Shown: positions 24,620 to 36,390, counted from the stretch's first letter. The stretch: 64,000 bases of DNA from Loripinus fragilis (GCA_964019695.1 OZ026530.1:33524690-33588689), one strand, 5' to 3'. A program made the numbers and translations. Notes: generated by a model from the letters alone, not told the origin.

Positions 24620-25700
24620 CGAGGTTCAACTATGCAATTTGAATAAGTACTAATACAAAGTGTCTTTTTGGGCATAGTAGATAAAATAAAATAATAGTCA
24701 GGCTAACCCTTGTTTTATGTTAGAGATATATGGTTTATATGATTATTAACCACATAGATGGGCTAGCAGGGTTATTATGGTCTGTATGAGACAGGTCATT
24801 GTTCCACTGCCTTAATCAGACTATACGCAGTATTGCACACAGACAATAGTTGAACAACTGCATCAATACAAGTCTAACCCTAAAAATAATAGTATAGATT
24901 ATTACATTTACAATTTAACTTTAAAAGGTTATTTAGAAAATGAAGATGACTCTAAGCTAGTCATGTATACTATGCATCATAGAGAAGCAGAATTTAAATT
25001 ATTTGCATGTGAGTATAATTCATCAATACAGAGATAACAAAAATGCATTTACAACAAAGGCAAATATCAGAAAGCACAAAAGATCAATCTATTTACAACA
25101 CGTGCTTACTTGCCATATTCAAAGACTGTTGAGTTTGATTGTGCAAATTCCCATGAAAACGGGCTCTTTTAGTTTTCAACTTCATAACATTCAATTGACA
25201 CTAATATGTACTGAGTTTGACTACCCAGGCAATGCTTCCTAACATTCAAACATGTAACCTATCAAGGGAAGCATGGTCATTTTCTCTACCTAGTTTGTAA
25301 AGTAAGTTAATATGACCAAGAAATACAACATTCAGACTATATAAAAAGACCCATAGTACTATGGAGAATAGACAAAGGCCACTTACAAGAAAACAGGAAA
25401 CCAATTAAAGTGGAGCAATTAACCCATTTTTCTCATCAACATTATTGCAAAATTAGAATGGGCACTAAGTACTTCATACTAAAACAAGAACAAAGCTCAG
25501 AATCACCACAAACAATGGGAGCAACAATAAACACTGGATCAACAAAAGCAGAATAATAATACTCTAAATACTCTTTTTAAATTGTAACTATAATAAACTA
25601 TTATAAGTTTAATATTCAACTGTCAATTTGGCTGCGCAGCTGATTACATACTTTTGTATTTTCCAAGATGAGCACTGTTTTATAAGTATTACTTTTTCGC
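24620..25700. other. 3' flank of the peptidase gene
   Basis: AT-rich sequence downstream of the minus-strand stop codon at 25701-25703. An ATTAAA variant polyadenylation hexamer lies on the minus strand at 25613-25608, about 90 nt past the stop. No canonical AATAAA was noticed close by. The transcript end is not otherwise visible. Confidence 0.4.
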
Positions 25701-26155
25701 TTATTTCCAAACCGGTACTGAGTCCTGGTCATTAAATGCTACACAGGCATTAATATCTTTCAATCTAAGCTTTTCAAGGCTGTCTGATATATACACACAT
25801 TTGGTGGTCGATTTGTAACCGCTGCTGACCATACCTAAAGCACCAACGTTGCATGAGCAGTGTCCTCGTCTGTCTGCATTTCCATGCACTTCGCAGTTGT
25901 CGTTCTCCTCCACGAGCAAAACAAGTGCGCCTGAGTCGCCTTCTAGACAAAATGGGGCTTCCTGAATATTTTTGACTTCGAATAAGTTACTAAAGTAGGT
26001 GATGCCTGTATTAACTATAAACCCCTTTGTCAATCCAGTTGTTGCTCCATACTTGATGACGAACTTCTTGGTACCGTCTTTAGGAGTAGAAACTGGCGCG
26101 TCAGTGCGATTGATAAGCCTTCCACTAGCAAACCTCATCGGACTTCCATTAAACA
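25701..26155 (-). CDS. Trypsin-fold serine peptidase, last coding exon (Ser397)
   Basis: This exon supplies residues 323-473 of the joined 473-aa product. It holds KYGATTGLTKG (about residues 358-368), the strand that precedes the nucleophile in PA-clan peptidases, then CLEGDSGALVLL with catalytic Ser397, then a Cys-rich loop and LGMVSSG. The minus strand shows an acceptor, TTTTGTCCATCACAG, just before the exon at 26156-26170. Splicing leaves a T + TG codon and reads L-F-N-G-S-P in frame from the upstream exon. The exon ends V-P-V-W-K-TAA. An ATG at 26166-26168 lies inside the acceptor tract and is not the start. GDSG is decisive for a serine peptidase; the substrate cannot be told. Confidence 0.85.
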
Positions 26156-26171
26156 CTGTGATGGACAAAAC

Positions 26172-26237
<66 letters not shown>
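26172..26237 (+). repeat. (AAT)22 microsatellite beside a splice acceptor
   Basis: Pure 66-nt tract. On the transcribed (minus) strand it is (ATT)22, ending 16 nt before the last nucleotide of the intron, so it occupies the polypyrimidine and branch-point zone of the peptidase acceptor. Length changes could alter splicing. Confidence 0.97.
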
Positions 26238-26238
<1 letters not shown>

Positions 26239-26239
26239 T

Positions 26240-27340
26240 GATTTAAAATATGGTATTCTTATAATAATTATTGTCATAAAACAATATAAATACAGAGATT
26301 ACATGCTATATTCATCTACACAAACTAATATCCTTGCATATACTTTGTTACTCAAATCCGTTTGAAGCCGTTGTCAAATGAAAAAAAACATCCATATTCA
26401 AATCATGAGATTCACAAGCTGTTTGAAAATGGCTTTTAACTTTACAAAAACCTAAACAAAGCCCCGAATAGTTTGCATGACGTTTGCGTGAAGCCTTGTA
26501 GTCTTAATTAATCGTTCCGCCTATGCTTTTGTTCACCAAACCGTTACATGCGTTTATGAAGTTTTGGTGACGTTAGGACGTTCGAAAGGTTGACGCTAAC
26601 GACATTTTAAAAAAGAAAATCCAGTGTAAGAATATGAATATATTTTAATGAGTAAACGACGTTTTCTGTGCAGTTTTGGATAATATGAGCCACGGGAAAA
26701 TGGGTCTTCGAGATAAATTTGGCCATTTTGGGATTTTATGGTTTCTAAATAGGTCATTATATGACGAGCAAACGCATTTTTGCTTGACCAAAATATTCAA
26801 ACTTTTAGAAAAGATATTGGAATTTGAACTTTGGACGTCAAGCCGTTGATTTTACAACTCACGCTGCATGACGTCACGATGAGTCATTCACAACGTTGCG
26901 AACTTTTGACGCTTTTAAACATCAGCCCATAGCTGTAACTAATATGAAGCTAGACCGCCACATAGCTAACGGCTACTAAACAAAATGATTGAATTTAAAT
27001 CATAAGCCATAGGTACTTCATCTTTGCGTATTCTTCATTTTTATAGCATACATGTATTAGTGATTACCATAATTCCGTGTAGGCCTATAAATACATGTAT
27101 GCTATGCAGCGTCAGTCTTCCTTTGAGCAAATACACTAAATGAATGCACGGCTCACCCGAAGAGTTTGTTCAAATATACGTAGCCGTCGACTGGTGTGCT
27201 ATTTTGCCGCACCAATATTTTGCCAGCAAAGTTATGGATAATCACGGACACATCTCCATATAAAATTGGCCACAATTTTGCAAATTGACGTTTGAAATTA
27301 AGATATCTGCAAAAAACCTGGCCGCAATGTTATACATGTA
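26240..27340. other. Intronic DNA, nothing recognised
   Basis: Several ACGTCA-type motifs near 26840-26880. No exon or repeat family identified. Confidence 0.45.
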
Positions 27341-27344
27341 AAAC

Positions 27345-27550
27345 TTTCCATGCTCGTCTCAACTGAGCATAGTATTTCAACTGCTCATGAAAACTAAAAT
27401 GTAAATTTGAACGTAAAGGTCTTCTTGTTTAGAAACTCTAAGATTTTATACATATATTCATCCCGCTTAAAAATGTTAAAATGCCAACAATTTTTAACAT
27501 TTATGAGCAGGTAAATTCCATGCTCAGTTGAGTTGAGCATTAAAAGATTT
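27345..27550. repeat. Imperfect inverted repeat with CTCAACTGAGCAT
   Basis: CTCAACTGAGCATAGTATTT near 27357, followed by CTGCTCAT, mirrors ATGAGCAGGTAAATTCCATG and CTCAGTTGAGTTGAGCAT at 27503-27540. Arms are about 50 nt around a 90-nt core. Probably a short foldback MITE inside the intron. Confidence 0.55.
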
Positions 27551-29424
27551 TATAACCTCAGGGCCATGGGTCGGTTTTGATAAACTATATATCTATCTTC
27601 TTATACGCAATCTCGGGCATTTTGACAGGGTCTGTCCGTCATGTTGTAACAGCAGAAATAGCGTGGTAAATGCAGATATAAAATAGAATGCAGCTTAAAT
27701 GAGTGTTGACGTTTTCTTCTCAAAGAAGTACATTTTAGTTGCTTATTCTCTCGTGTGAAATGCCTCGAGAGAACAAAACCAATTTGGGAAAAAGAAAGTT
27801 AGCCTACGTGGTGTTATACTACACTGTATTTTCGAGGATTTCAGCAGTGCTTTCTCGTTCGTTCCACCGACCAGTAGGAAACCAGTGTTACACCCCTGGG
27901 ACATTGTTATTTGGGTGATTCCTTGTTCGCAAGTATGGGGTGACTGTATCTACAAAATGAAAATTGGTTTTGCATTGACACATTCCCTAGGATCTAGGAG
28001 CCACATATATGGAGCAATCACGCTTCAAACCCTAGCAGAAATATTACAAGCTCTCGCGAGTAATAGTAGATTTTTGCTAATTCTTAGGGAATTCTTCTTA
28101 TATCTTTGCGGTACATGTAAAGTCCTACCCCGATATAGCAGTCAACGCATACATCTCTAAGATAATACATCAATATTATAGTCAGACATGATGTAAATAG
28201 TGTTGACTTGGTGATAAACTTAGACGCCAAACTATATTTGAAAAATAAAATCAGAAAAATGTGTTCTTGCAAAGTTGTATGGTCACCTTGATAACTAGTT
28301 TAAATGAAGACTCAGCTCGGGATCATTTCTTTGATTTTTTTCGCCTAACATTATTTCAAAAATTTACCAGTCGGCATATCACGACGGCCAGTTAACACAA
28401 CAGGCAGTTCCACCATTGCATAGTGTAACCCTACTTGAATCAACGATAGTGGACAATCATCTTGATGAAGTGTTTGACCAGACATGGGCTCCAACTCACA
28501 ATTTCAGATTGCTTATTTGCCTCTTTAACGACCATCTTGTGTCATCATACCTGGATGATTGTATATCGACTTCTCAGAGAAAATAGGATACAACATAATC
28601 ATATTCAAACTGCCTCACCAAAAGCAAGACGTACAATAGGTCGCACTTATAGATATCTGGTCCGTGTGGCATTGCAGGGGAAATTAATAGCTATTTATTA
28701 TTTTTCAGTTTCTTGTCGCCTGTCTCTGGCATATTGAACGCATATATTACACACAGTTTTATGCACCCACGTAGGCTGTGAGAAAGGAATTCTGTATTCA
28801 ATAACGAATGTGGCATTTAAATAGTTTTGAATTTTGAGAACTCTAAATCAGACTCAATCACTCAGGTCTTGACTTGATAATTCCGTCTGCACAATCTTTA
28901 AGTTGTGTACCTGAAAAAAGTCTGGAGGCATGTTTAGTTTGTTTATGTTTGCCGCTCTTGAATTGTTAAACTGTACGCTGATTTTGAAAACAGAGTAACA
29001 TCACCCGGGGTATCATTCCGCATCTCCGTCTTTGTTCAAAATATATATACATGTACATATACATTTGTATACACATGTGTGCGTGCGGGCTTTGATGTTA
29101 CATGCACTCACTGGGAACGCGGACTTCATCTGCGAAGATAGTTTCCAAACTTTGGGGAAAATGTTTTTGCTCTCTAATTATTTAGTTCCATTAAGTTTGA
29201 AATTCGTGGAGTTGGGGAGTACTACCCTGTATGTTCTGTGAATATTTCCGACAGGAAATTCAATTGCAGTAAAGCTATGATGTAGAATTAAAGTTCAAAA
29301 CGATGAAAAAGTCCTCTAAGGCATTATAGCATAGCTATTGGCTCATACCTTAATAGCGAAGGACGTCGCTTGAGTATGGTAAGATTCAGGACATTTTCAG
29401 TGTCTTGATAATCTTCTGTGTTTC
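27551..29424. other. Intronic DNA, no gene recognised
   Basis: A plus-strand open frame at 28462-28737 has no recognised similarity. ACATGTACAT-type text near 29045. Nothing else seen. Confidence 0.45.
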
Positions 29425-29668
29425 TGTTGTTGTTGACTTTTTGTTTATTGTTACTCCCATTGTGGGAGTCTGTAATTGTTCTATGGTTTGTTGTACGTTA
29501 CTTCATGTCCATTCTAGTATTGCAATCATCTTGATGGGGAAGATAGAGCTGGTTGCTTTGCTTAATTTGTCTTCCTGGTGTCTCGTGATGGTTGATTGGC
29601 TCTTCCTCGCGGTGCCATGGGGGTTGTCTGCAGTTTGTGATTGTGGTATTTCCTGATCATACTCACCT
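29425..29668 (+). repeat. Family D copy 2
   Basis: Runs from GTTGTTGTTGACTTTTTG through TTACTCCCATTGTGGGAGTC, CTTCCTGGTGTCTCGTGAT and GCGGTGCCATGGGGGT to TTCCTGATCATACTCACC. Opposite in strand to the gene whose intron contains it. Confidence 0.82.
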
Positions 29669-29728
29669 ACTATTTTTCCATGAGCCTTAATAGCAATTTT
29701 GTTGAGGCTTCAATAATAATAGCCACCG

Positions 29729-30213
29729 GTCATAATTATTCCCCACTTTGTGACGTCGCCGTTTAAAACAGTGCTTTTCCAGATGTTTTGTAAAAAACAC
29801 CATGACAAAATTAATTGGTGCAATTTTTACAAAAACTTACAGGGATGAAAAGCAGATTGAAAATAGCAATATACTTTAAAATATTCAAAATAATTGCACG
29901 TTTGATTCGCAAGTAGAGCATGTTTAAAGTGAACGAAACTTTTAAAATATCACGATTCTCATTGACACTAACGTTACCGTCAACGAAAAAAATGACATTA
30001 TAATTTGTCTCTGTGTTTAAATGAATATCATACAAAAACAACAGACACCAGGAAGCTTCAATAAAAATGTATATTGCGTATATGAATCTGCTTTCGTTTG
30101 GTACTTTTTTCAAGACTGTAGTTTTAATAGTTTTGCGACAAAAAATTTGCTAGAAATCTGGAAATACATTGATTAAAACGGCGACGTCACACGGTGGCGA
30201 ATAATTATGCCGT
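29729..30213. mobile_element. TIR element, CATAATTATTC ends
   Basis: The left end CATAATTATTCCCCACTTTG and then GTGACGTCGCCGTTT mirror the right end, whose inverse reads CATAATTATTCGCCACCGTG and GTGACGTCGCCGTTTT. About 485 bp with inverted repeats near 40 nt. The minus-strand open frame 29811-30113 falls inside and looks like chance. Target duplication not resolved. Confidence 0.75.
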
Positions 30214-30680
30214 GTCTATATTTTTATTTTCTCGTGTGAAACTCATCGTGTAACCTTAATATTATACACGTATTAATTCTTTTCTGATAATGGTTCTTTT
30301 TATACATTAGAGCTAGCTCGTGAGATTTTAACATATCCCACGCACGGACACTCAGCGAAGCCTGTGCATCTGGTAGTTGCTACATGTGCAATCGCAAATT
30401 CGGCTTGTTTTAGCAGCTTTCGTTCAAAATTGCCGTCTATCCGGTGTAAAACGAAAAAGAACCAGACTTACTCGTAAGGCGACTCGGCGTTTTTTTATCC
30501 TTTTCGTTTTATCCAAAAAAGTTTATTTTTGGTTTAGTCAAGTATGGTATTGCAAGTGCTTTTTAGTTTCTCTATATAGCGCTAGAACGAAGATTACATT
30601 GTTCGCATGATTTAAATACGCCCGCGAGCACAGCAGATAAGTTAATTTTTGAAATAAGTTTTTATTTATTTTTTCTAAAT
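30214..30680. other. Intronic DNA, nothing recognised
   Basis: A 77-codon plus-strand frame at 30377-30610 is basic and matches no family known to me. No other structure. Confidence 0.4.
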
Positions 30681-30688
30681 CTCTCCCT

Positions 30689-30729
<41 letters not shown>
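30681..30729 (+). repeat. Polypyrimidine tract, (CT)n microsatellite
   Basis: C-rich lead (CTCCCTCCCCCCCC) running into roughly 20 copies of CT. On the transcribed minus strand it is a GA tract. Confidence 0.95.
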
Positions 30730-30732
<3 letters not shown>

Positions 30733-32245
30733 TATTTGGGCTTAACCCGTAATAAAGTGTAGACCCATTCTCACGAAGAATTGCCAAATCGACTTTTGAA
30801 ACGACGATTTTTCAACTTTAACCTTTGCTAAAATAGCCATCACCATCCATTAATATGTGGGCCTGCCTGGTTCTATTCCAAAACAGAAAATGTTTAACTT
30901 CACTGGAAAGTTGGTATCTATGTATCCGAATGGTTGGTGGTATATGCGAAAAATGTAAGAATTTTAAAGGTGGGTGTCATTACCTAAGACACAAAGAATG
31001 CTCAGCAATAGTCCGTATAGATAAAAACGTGGGGAACAGTTTTTGCACTGACATTAAACATTATGAATAAATAAGTTTTGCAAGTATACCTGTATATTTA
31101 CTCCGAAAATGGCAATAATAAAAGAGCAACCATTTTCAGAAAAATACTTATTTTCTGAACAATTTCATTAGTCTAACTAAACAGATACACGAGAACAAAT
31201 CACACAGGACACAATAAACACATGCCTTGCGTTTATAGAAAACATAACCAAAACAAATTTTGATTTAAAATATCAAGGCATGTTTCTACTTTGCAAACGA
31301 AAATAGACTCGTATATTAGAATAGAAAGTCCTGCAGGTTATACTCTCATTTCAGATTGATTTAAACCTGCACTAAACGTGGTAATAATGTAGAAGGTTTT
31401 TTTTACAGGCAATCAATCATAGACTGCTTCTAGTTTGCATACAAAACACGTACCAACGTCCATTGAAATCTCTTTTTAGATGACACATTAATAGAGCGTT
31501 CAAGTTGCTGCCATTTCATCAAAGATCAATCATAAACTTACAACTGTTCGACATAGGCCTTCTCTAATCATTAGATTTAAAAAAAAATCAAACTTGTTTT
31601 ATTAAATAGATTGAACTTTCTATCTGTTTATTCCAAGTACTGATTTGTTGACTCCAGATAATGCAAAACATGCATGCCAAAATGTAATTCCGGGCAACTA
31701 TAAGAGATAAGATAAAATAATCACAGTGCTCACCCGTCAGGTGTGATTCAAGTGAAAAAAAAGACTCATCCAATAAAAATAATGCTGAGGTTGGAAAGAG
31801 AAACTAGTGACTGGGTGGGAATATGTTTGAAAATAGGTTGTACAATATATCAGCGGATGTTTTTGGGGTAGCTGAGAACTAAATGTTCATGCGAAGTGCA
31901 TCATAGGCTATAAATAATGCACCAGTCATTTGTAACCACTGCTTCACCCAAGCCTCTTAGCAGGATGGGGATATAATGTGCTGTGTTTTTACTTTTACGT
32001 TGTCTCCACAATGCGGGGGAAATATAGGGGTTTGATAGACCTAGACAAACATTGATGTGCAGTATAAAACAGACTGCGGGGGAGAACTGTCATGGTTTTG
32101 CCAGCTAGCTGCCCCCGCAGTATGGTGGTTACTATGGGGAACTGCAGACACAAAGTCAAAGTCCTCGACATTCCTCTGAGCTGGGGGGGGGGGGTGGTAA
32201 CAAATAACTGGTGCATAAAGTCGAAAGAAATTATGTGCACCAGGA
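30730..32245. other. Intronic DNA, no gene recognised
   Basis: A Cys-rich plus-strand frame at 30855-31070 is antisense to the host gene and unsupported by splice signals. A G-run lies at about 32182-32194. Confidence 0.4.
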
Positions 32246-32249
32246 ATTG

Positions 32250-32528
32250 TTGTCAGGGGGGTCCAGGTCAATCTGACAAAAAAGCTCTGACAACGTTTTT
32301 TTCTTTGTTTTTTGTTTTTTTAGTCCTCAGCTTATTTTACTGGAGTCAAATGGTTAATTTCGAAGAAACCTATCATTTTTCAAGGTTTCAGAGGGGGTCC
32401 AACATTTTCCAGAGGGGTCCAACTTTTTCCAGGGGTGGGGGGTCAAATTGCTTATTCCCTATAGAAACCCATATAACTTGTGGTTTTCCAGTGGGGTCCG
32501 GACCCCCTGTCCCCCCTCTGGATCCGCA
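32250..32528 (+). mobile_element. Family E element, copy 2
   Basis: Shares AGTCCTCAGCTTATTTTAC, AGAGGGGGTCCAAC, TTCCCTATAGAAACCCAT, GGGGTCCGGACCCC and the end GGATCCGCAC with 9665-9806 and 50933-51177. A 194-codon plus-strand frame that spans it is a by-product of its G-rich composition. Confidence 0.75.
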
Positions 32529-32529
32529 C

Positions 32530-33735
32530 TTTAGGTCATACCAGAGACCTGTAGCCAGAAAATCAAAGTCCCCGCCGTTCCCCGGCTCTGTGGGCCGTAG
32601 TTACGAAGACGATGTAGAGTGCAATCAAATACTGCGATTCCCGTTAATATATCCTCCTCATTATACATGTTTTTAATATTGTTATCTGTTGCACTTGAAG
32701 TATTTGTCCTAGAGCTGTCGAGCAAGCAACACAGGCCACGACGCGAGAAAACCTGTCTTCTGGGTTTCCGACAAAGCTAGTCTCGGCTAAACAGGCTAGA
32801 TAGAAAATTGATTTTTCGCATAAGGCAAGTCCTGGGATGATTCTTCTAAAAAGCAGACAACAAAGTTGCTGATGATACTGCGTGGATGCGCAGGCAGGTC
32901 TGGGCCTTTATTGTTACAAATCACCGAAGACAGGTTTTCTCAGTCGCGGTCCAATTGCTATATGTGTCATTTAACCATGACACATATAAGAAAACAAGAT
33001 GCGAAATTTGATTATCGTGAAATATGATAACTCAGACAGAATTGTAATTTGTGCAGTCTCTTCAAATCATTTTCAGTGAATATATAGAAACAACATGAGT
33101 TATCCTGCTGGTGACCGTTTTCTTTATCATATACTAAAGTAAACATGGTAATCATTGAACTGTATAAACCACGTGCTACCCATATGAAATACACTGAGGA
33201 AAAAAAAGGATTTTTTTAAACCGAAAATGACTAAGTTATTTTATTTCACAAGAGATTCCAGACTTATTTTCCCATCATAAATATTCAAATATGCAACTGT
33301 ATATTAGGCGGTGTTTTATTATATGTATGTGCAAACTTCTGGTCCAAAATTTTATCATTAAAGACATTTTAAAAAGAAAAACGATGTTCACTGAAATTCT
33401 GTACGGACTATAACATGACTTGTCTTAATTGCCGTAATCTTTGCCGCTCATTTTAATTACGCGCGGCGCAAAAAACATACGTCAGACTTTATGACGTCAT
33501 ATCTCATGACGTAATAAATCTCCTGAAGACACATTATCGCATGGCGAGGCTCATATGCAAGAATAACGATCACACATGTTTGATTCAATACATTACCCCG
33601 GCCAGGTCCTTCAAACGATGTTTGAACAATCCGCCTAATGGCCTTGTGTTCAAACAGCTTCCTTAGGATCCCCCAAATGTTGATTCATGAAAAATTATGT
33701 AAGATAACTGTATTGCAATCCTTGATAATCAAAAT
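32530..33735. other. Intronic DNA, nothing recognised
   Basis: An inverted pair AACCATGACACATAT / ATATGTGTCATTTAA sits near 32960-32992. TGACGTCAT and related motifs sit at 33480-33515. No gene seen. Confidence 0.45.
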
Positions 33736-33739
33736 GTTA

Positions 33740-34248
33740 AAGGGGACGGCGACCCTGATAATTTCTATGTTTTATATGAAAGATCTTAATAAACCATGAA
33801 TTTTGATACCAGTTACATCTAAATCGGTTGAAAAACGTAGAAGTTGTTGGCGTTTGAATATTTGCAAATGGACTGTAATAGAAGCGGCCATATTGTAGGC
33901 TTAGTGACGTCACACAGCCTAATTAAATATGCGTAATCAAAATAAAAGACAAACCAATGGATTACTTGCCATTATCTTTAATAAAACATTTTCCTTATGT
34001 ATAATGCTGCATATCAGCTGAAATTCAGATGCTGTGGTAGTATTTATAGCTAAAAATTAAGCAGTTGAAAATATTCTGAAAACTAATTAAATAATCAAAA
34101 TGGCGGCTAAATGTTGGCCATATTGAATTCTTTAAATACCCATAACTTCCCCATTTTTGAACCGATTTTGATGATACTTGTATCAAATTCATGGTTCGTA
34201 GAGTTCTTTCTGATAAAACATACTTATTTTTAGGGTTGCTGTCCCCTT
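33740..34248. mobile_element. 509-bp MITE, AAGGGGACRGC ends, TA target site
   Basis: Left end AAGGGGACGGCGACCCTGAT; the inverted right end reads AAGGGGACAGCAACCCTAAA. Similarity continues for about 110 nt, through AACCATGAATTT and AAATCGGTT. TA lies on both sides (33738-33739 and 34249-34250). The element sits 300 nt inside the intron from the peptidase donor site. The minus-strand frame 34025-34366 overlaps it and is not a gene. Confidence 0.83.
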
Positions 34249-34549
34249 TATTTTGATCTTGAAAATTGCTATAGGTTGGATTGATTAAATTATGAGCTAT
34301 GAAGTATGAAGAATGGTGACAATCATTAATTTGTGGGTAAACATTATTTAATTGGCAATCATGCAACAGGTTTTGAAAGAAATAATGGTTCGATCAAAGC
34401 ATCCTTTGCATTTCTTTTTGAAATTGAATGTTTTTGTCACAGTTTTGAAAACAAGCATCGATTCTTGTGACTCTAAATTAGTTGAAAGCATATGATTTTT
34501 AAATTTGATTCAACAGTAGGATGCAAAGTTCTTTTGTCAAGCCACTTAC

Positions 34550-35516
34550 ATAAATCAAGCTTATCTGGAAAGTCGCCGGTGGTAGGTACCATTGCTAGGT
34601 TTGTGATTTCTATTAATGCAGCGTCCGATCTATCTCTGTTACACCAGTCTAAACATCTTCTGACAACATTTCCGAAACGATTGCTTTTCCGTCTGTCGTT
34701 TCTTTCCCTTGGTTGAAAGCATCTAGTTTCTTCATTTGCGAGATTGTCAGTGGCATAAAACTTTGTTTTTTTCACCGCACCACTGTCCAATGTGCCGTGA
34801 GCGACTGTCAGAATGTACGTCCTGCTTCTATGCTGTAAGAACGGACCGATTGTGAGCAATTGGCCTAGGTAGTTGTACTGAGGAGCATTATGTTGATCAT
34901 AGCCTTTAATCGTCCCTCTATGCTGTATTTCAAAAGAAGCGCCCTGACACAATGGCTGAAAACACTGATGTGATGAAGTGTCATAAAATGGCAAATCTTC
35001 CCCTTCCCAGACATCAGTCGGATAGCCGTTGATTGTTCGTGGAAACGGTCTTTCATTAACAGGTATCAATCCTTTGTATGGCACTACCAGAGCTATGCAG
35101 TATTTATCCTCCAAGTTAGCACATCCTGTTCCAAAGCCGCTTGACTTGACTTTACTTAATCTGATCTCGGAAAGCTTTGAATATTTTCCATGTAAAAGTT
35201 CACTGTTTTTTCTTATTGTAGCGATTATCCTCTTTTCAGTGACCTCCTCACTGAGCTTACTTTCAATGGTTCTATTAATACATATATCAAACTCATTGGA
35301 GCGGTCTTTAGGACATCTAAATAACAGTTCTGTGTCTTTTACGAGTTTAGGTTTGTCTTGTTCAATATGTTTTTTTGTTTCAACAGGCAGTTCCACAACA
35401 AAAACGCGTTTCCTATCTAGTTTCACATTTTCTCCATCATTATCTGCTGCTAAATATGCCGCCCAAGATTCGCCAGTTGGATACAGGCTGTCGACCTCTT
35501 TCTTCACTTCATTCAT
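34550..35516 (-). CDS. Trypsin-fold serine peptidase, upstream coding exon (His240, Asp298)
   Basis: Encodes residues 1-322. Residues 1-110 are charged, without a signal peptide or membrane segment, so a cytosolic product is likely. Residues 126-172 (SSGFGTGC..., IPVNERPFPRTINGYPTDVW) resemble an accessory segment I recall ahead of the peptidase in uncharacterised metazoan and fungal PA-clan proteins. The peptidase fold starts near 192. YILTVAHGTL gives His240, where trypsins have TAAHC, and SDAALIEI gives Asp298. The donor T|GTAAGTGG is at 34550/34549; it joins in phase to the GDSGAL exon at 26155, with His-Asp-Ser spacings of 58 and 99 residues, normal for the fold. ATG at 35516 follows an acceptor-like CTCTCACAG, so it may be an internal codon and an upstream exon may exist. 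Confidence 0.82.
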
Positions 35517-35519
35517 CTG

Positions 35520-35760
35520 TGAGAGTATTGCTCTGTGTCTCTGTCAAATACAGATTGTATTATTATAGCATACACGTTTGTCTTTTTAATTGAACATTTC
35601 ATGATTTTAATGAATAATAACAATGACACTGCTACAGCTTTTGAAGAAAATGCATTGTATTACATGAAAACTTTGACCAAAGCTCATTATTTTCTTCCCT
35701 TTGTTCATATGTGAACGGATTGCTCTGTGACTCAATCAAATACAGATGCCTATAAGTCAC
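35520..35760. repeat. Short direct duplication at the exon's 5' edge
   Basis: ATTGCTCTGTGTCTCTGTCA (near 35527) and ATTGCTCTGTGACTCAATCA (near 35719), each followed by AATACAGAT, are about 192 nt apart. The first forms the minus-strand acceptor region of the peptidase exon; the second is an intronic or upstream echo without the terminal CACAG. Confidence 0.5.
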
Positions 35761-35795
35761 TGGAATTAGGCATTAGTTATATTCATAGTAAGTTA

Positions 35796-36000
35796 GGGTG
35801 CAAAGATCAGGAATCGATACAATCAAGTACCGCAACTGACCCAGGATACCAGCGGGAAAGTGACAAACTCACAATAAGACACCACAAACGAGAGCCAAGA
35901 GGCCATCCCTTTCCAAGCAGGTGACCACAAAGCACATATAAACAGACGCGCACAAAGACATAGCAAACACAAGACAGAACAAAAACATAAAAGATCCATT
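35796..36000 (-). repeat. Family C copy 5
   Basis: In + orientation it reads GGTGCAAAGATCAGGAATCG, ACAATCAAGTACCGCAACTG, AACGAGAGCCAAGAGGCCAT, AGCAGGTGACCACAAAGCAC and TAAAAGATCC. Lies about 280 bp upstream of the peptidase exon. Confidence 0.87.
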
Positions 36001-36275
36001 CTTTTGCTAATAACTGACAAAACATTTTCTTCATGATCAATGCAGAGGAAGAAAAATGGCTGCAGAACCATTTTCATGACCAAATCTTCATGCGGAAGGG
36101 GTAAGACCTTGGGGTCAATCTCAGATGCACCCGCAAAACTATGCAAACGTTCTTCAAGTAGTATGCAATATGCCGCAATTTTTTATGGCTGTAAAAATCA
36201 TATTTTTAGTTGCAAAATTTGACATATTTTCTTATGTTTACACAAAACAGAGATCGTGGGTACACGTTAGATCTG
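36001..36275. other. Nothing recognised
   Basis: No gene or repeat identified. Confidence 0.45.
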
Positions 36276-36279
36276 CCTA

Positions 36280-36390
36280 ATCAATGCGGTGTACATGAGC
36301 ACCCACAATCTAGCATGATGACACGTCATTGTACACGTGATAGATGGCCATGCAACCAACTGAGCTATCGCGCCTGGTTTCTTCAAAATG
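36280..36390 (-). repeat. tRNA-like head, SINE relic
   Basis: The minus strand reads GCGCGATAGCTCAGTTGGTT at 36373-36354, a very good tRNA 5' half with A-box. No matching T-arm follows at the proper distance, so this is not a functional tRNA. Confidence 0.5.

Larger units (their letters stand above)
26156..34549 (-). other. 8.4 kb phase-1 intron of the peptidase gene
   Basis: The donor GTAAGTGG is at 34549-34542 and the acceptor CACAG ends at 26156, both minus strand. The intron holds the (AAT)22 tract touching its acceptor, an inverted repeat (27345-27550), family D (29425-29668), a TIR element (29729-30213), a CT tract, family E (32250-32528) and a TA-flanked MITE (33740-34248). No extra minus-strand exon was recognised between its ends. 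Confidence 0.75.

Noticed and set aside
29405..29656. Open frame with ILMGKIELVALL and similar frames at 13470 and 55739
   Set aside because: Family D repeat shadow, not a membrane protein gene.
32092..32676. 194-codon plus-strand open frame
   Set aside because: It spans the family E repeat and its G-rich tracts, is antisense to the peptidase gene, and resembles no protein.
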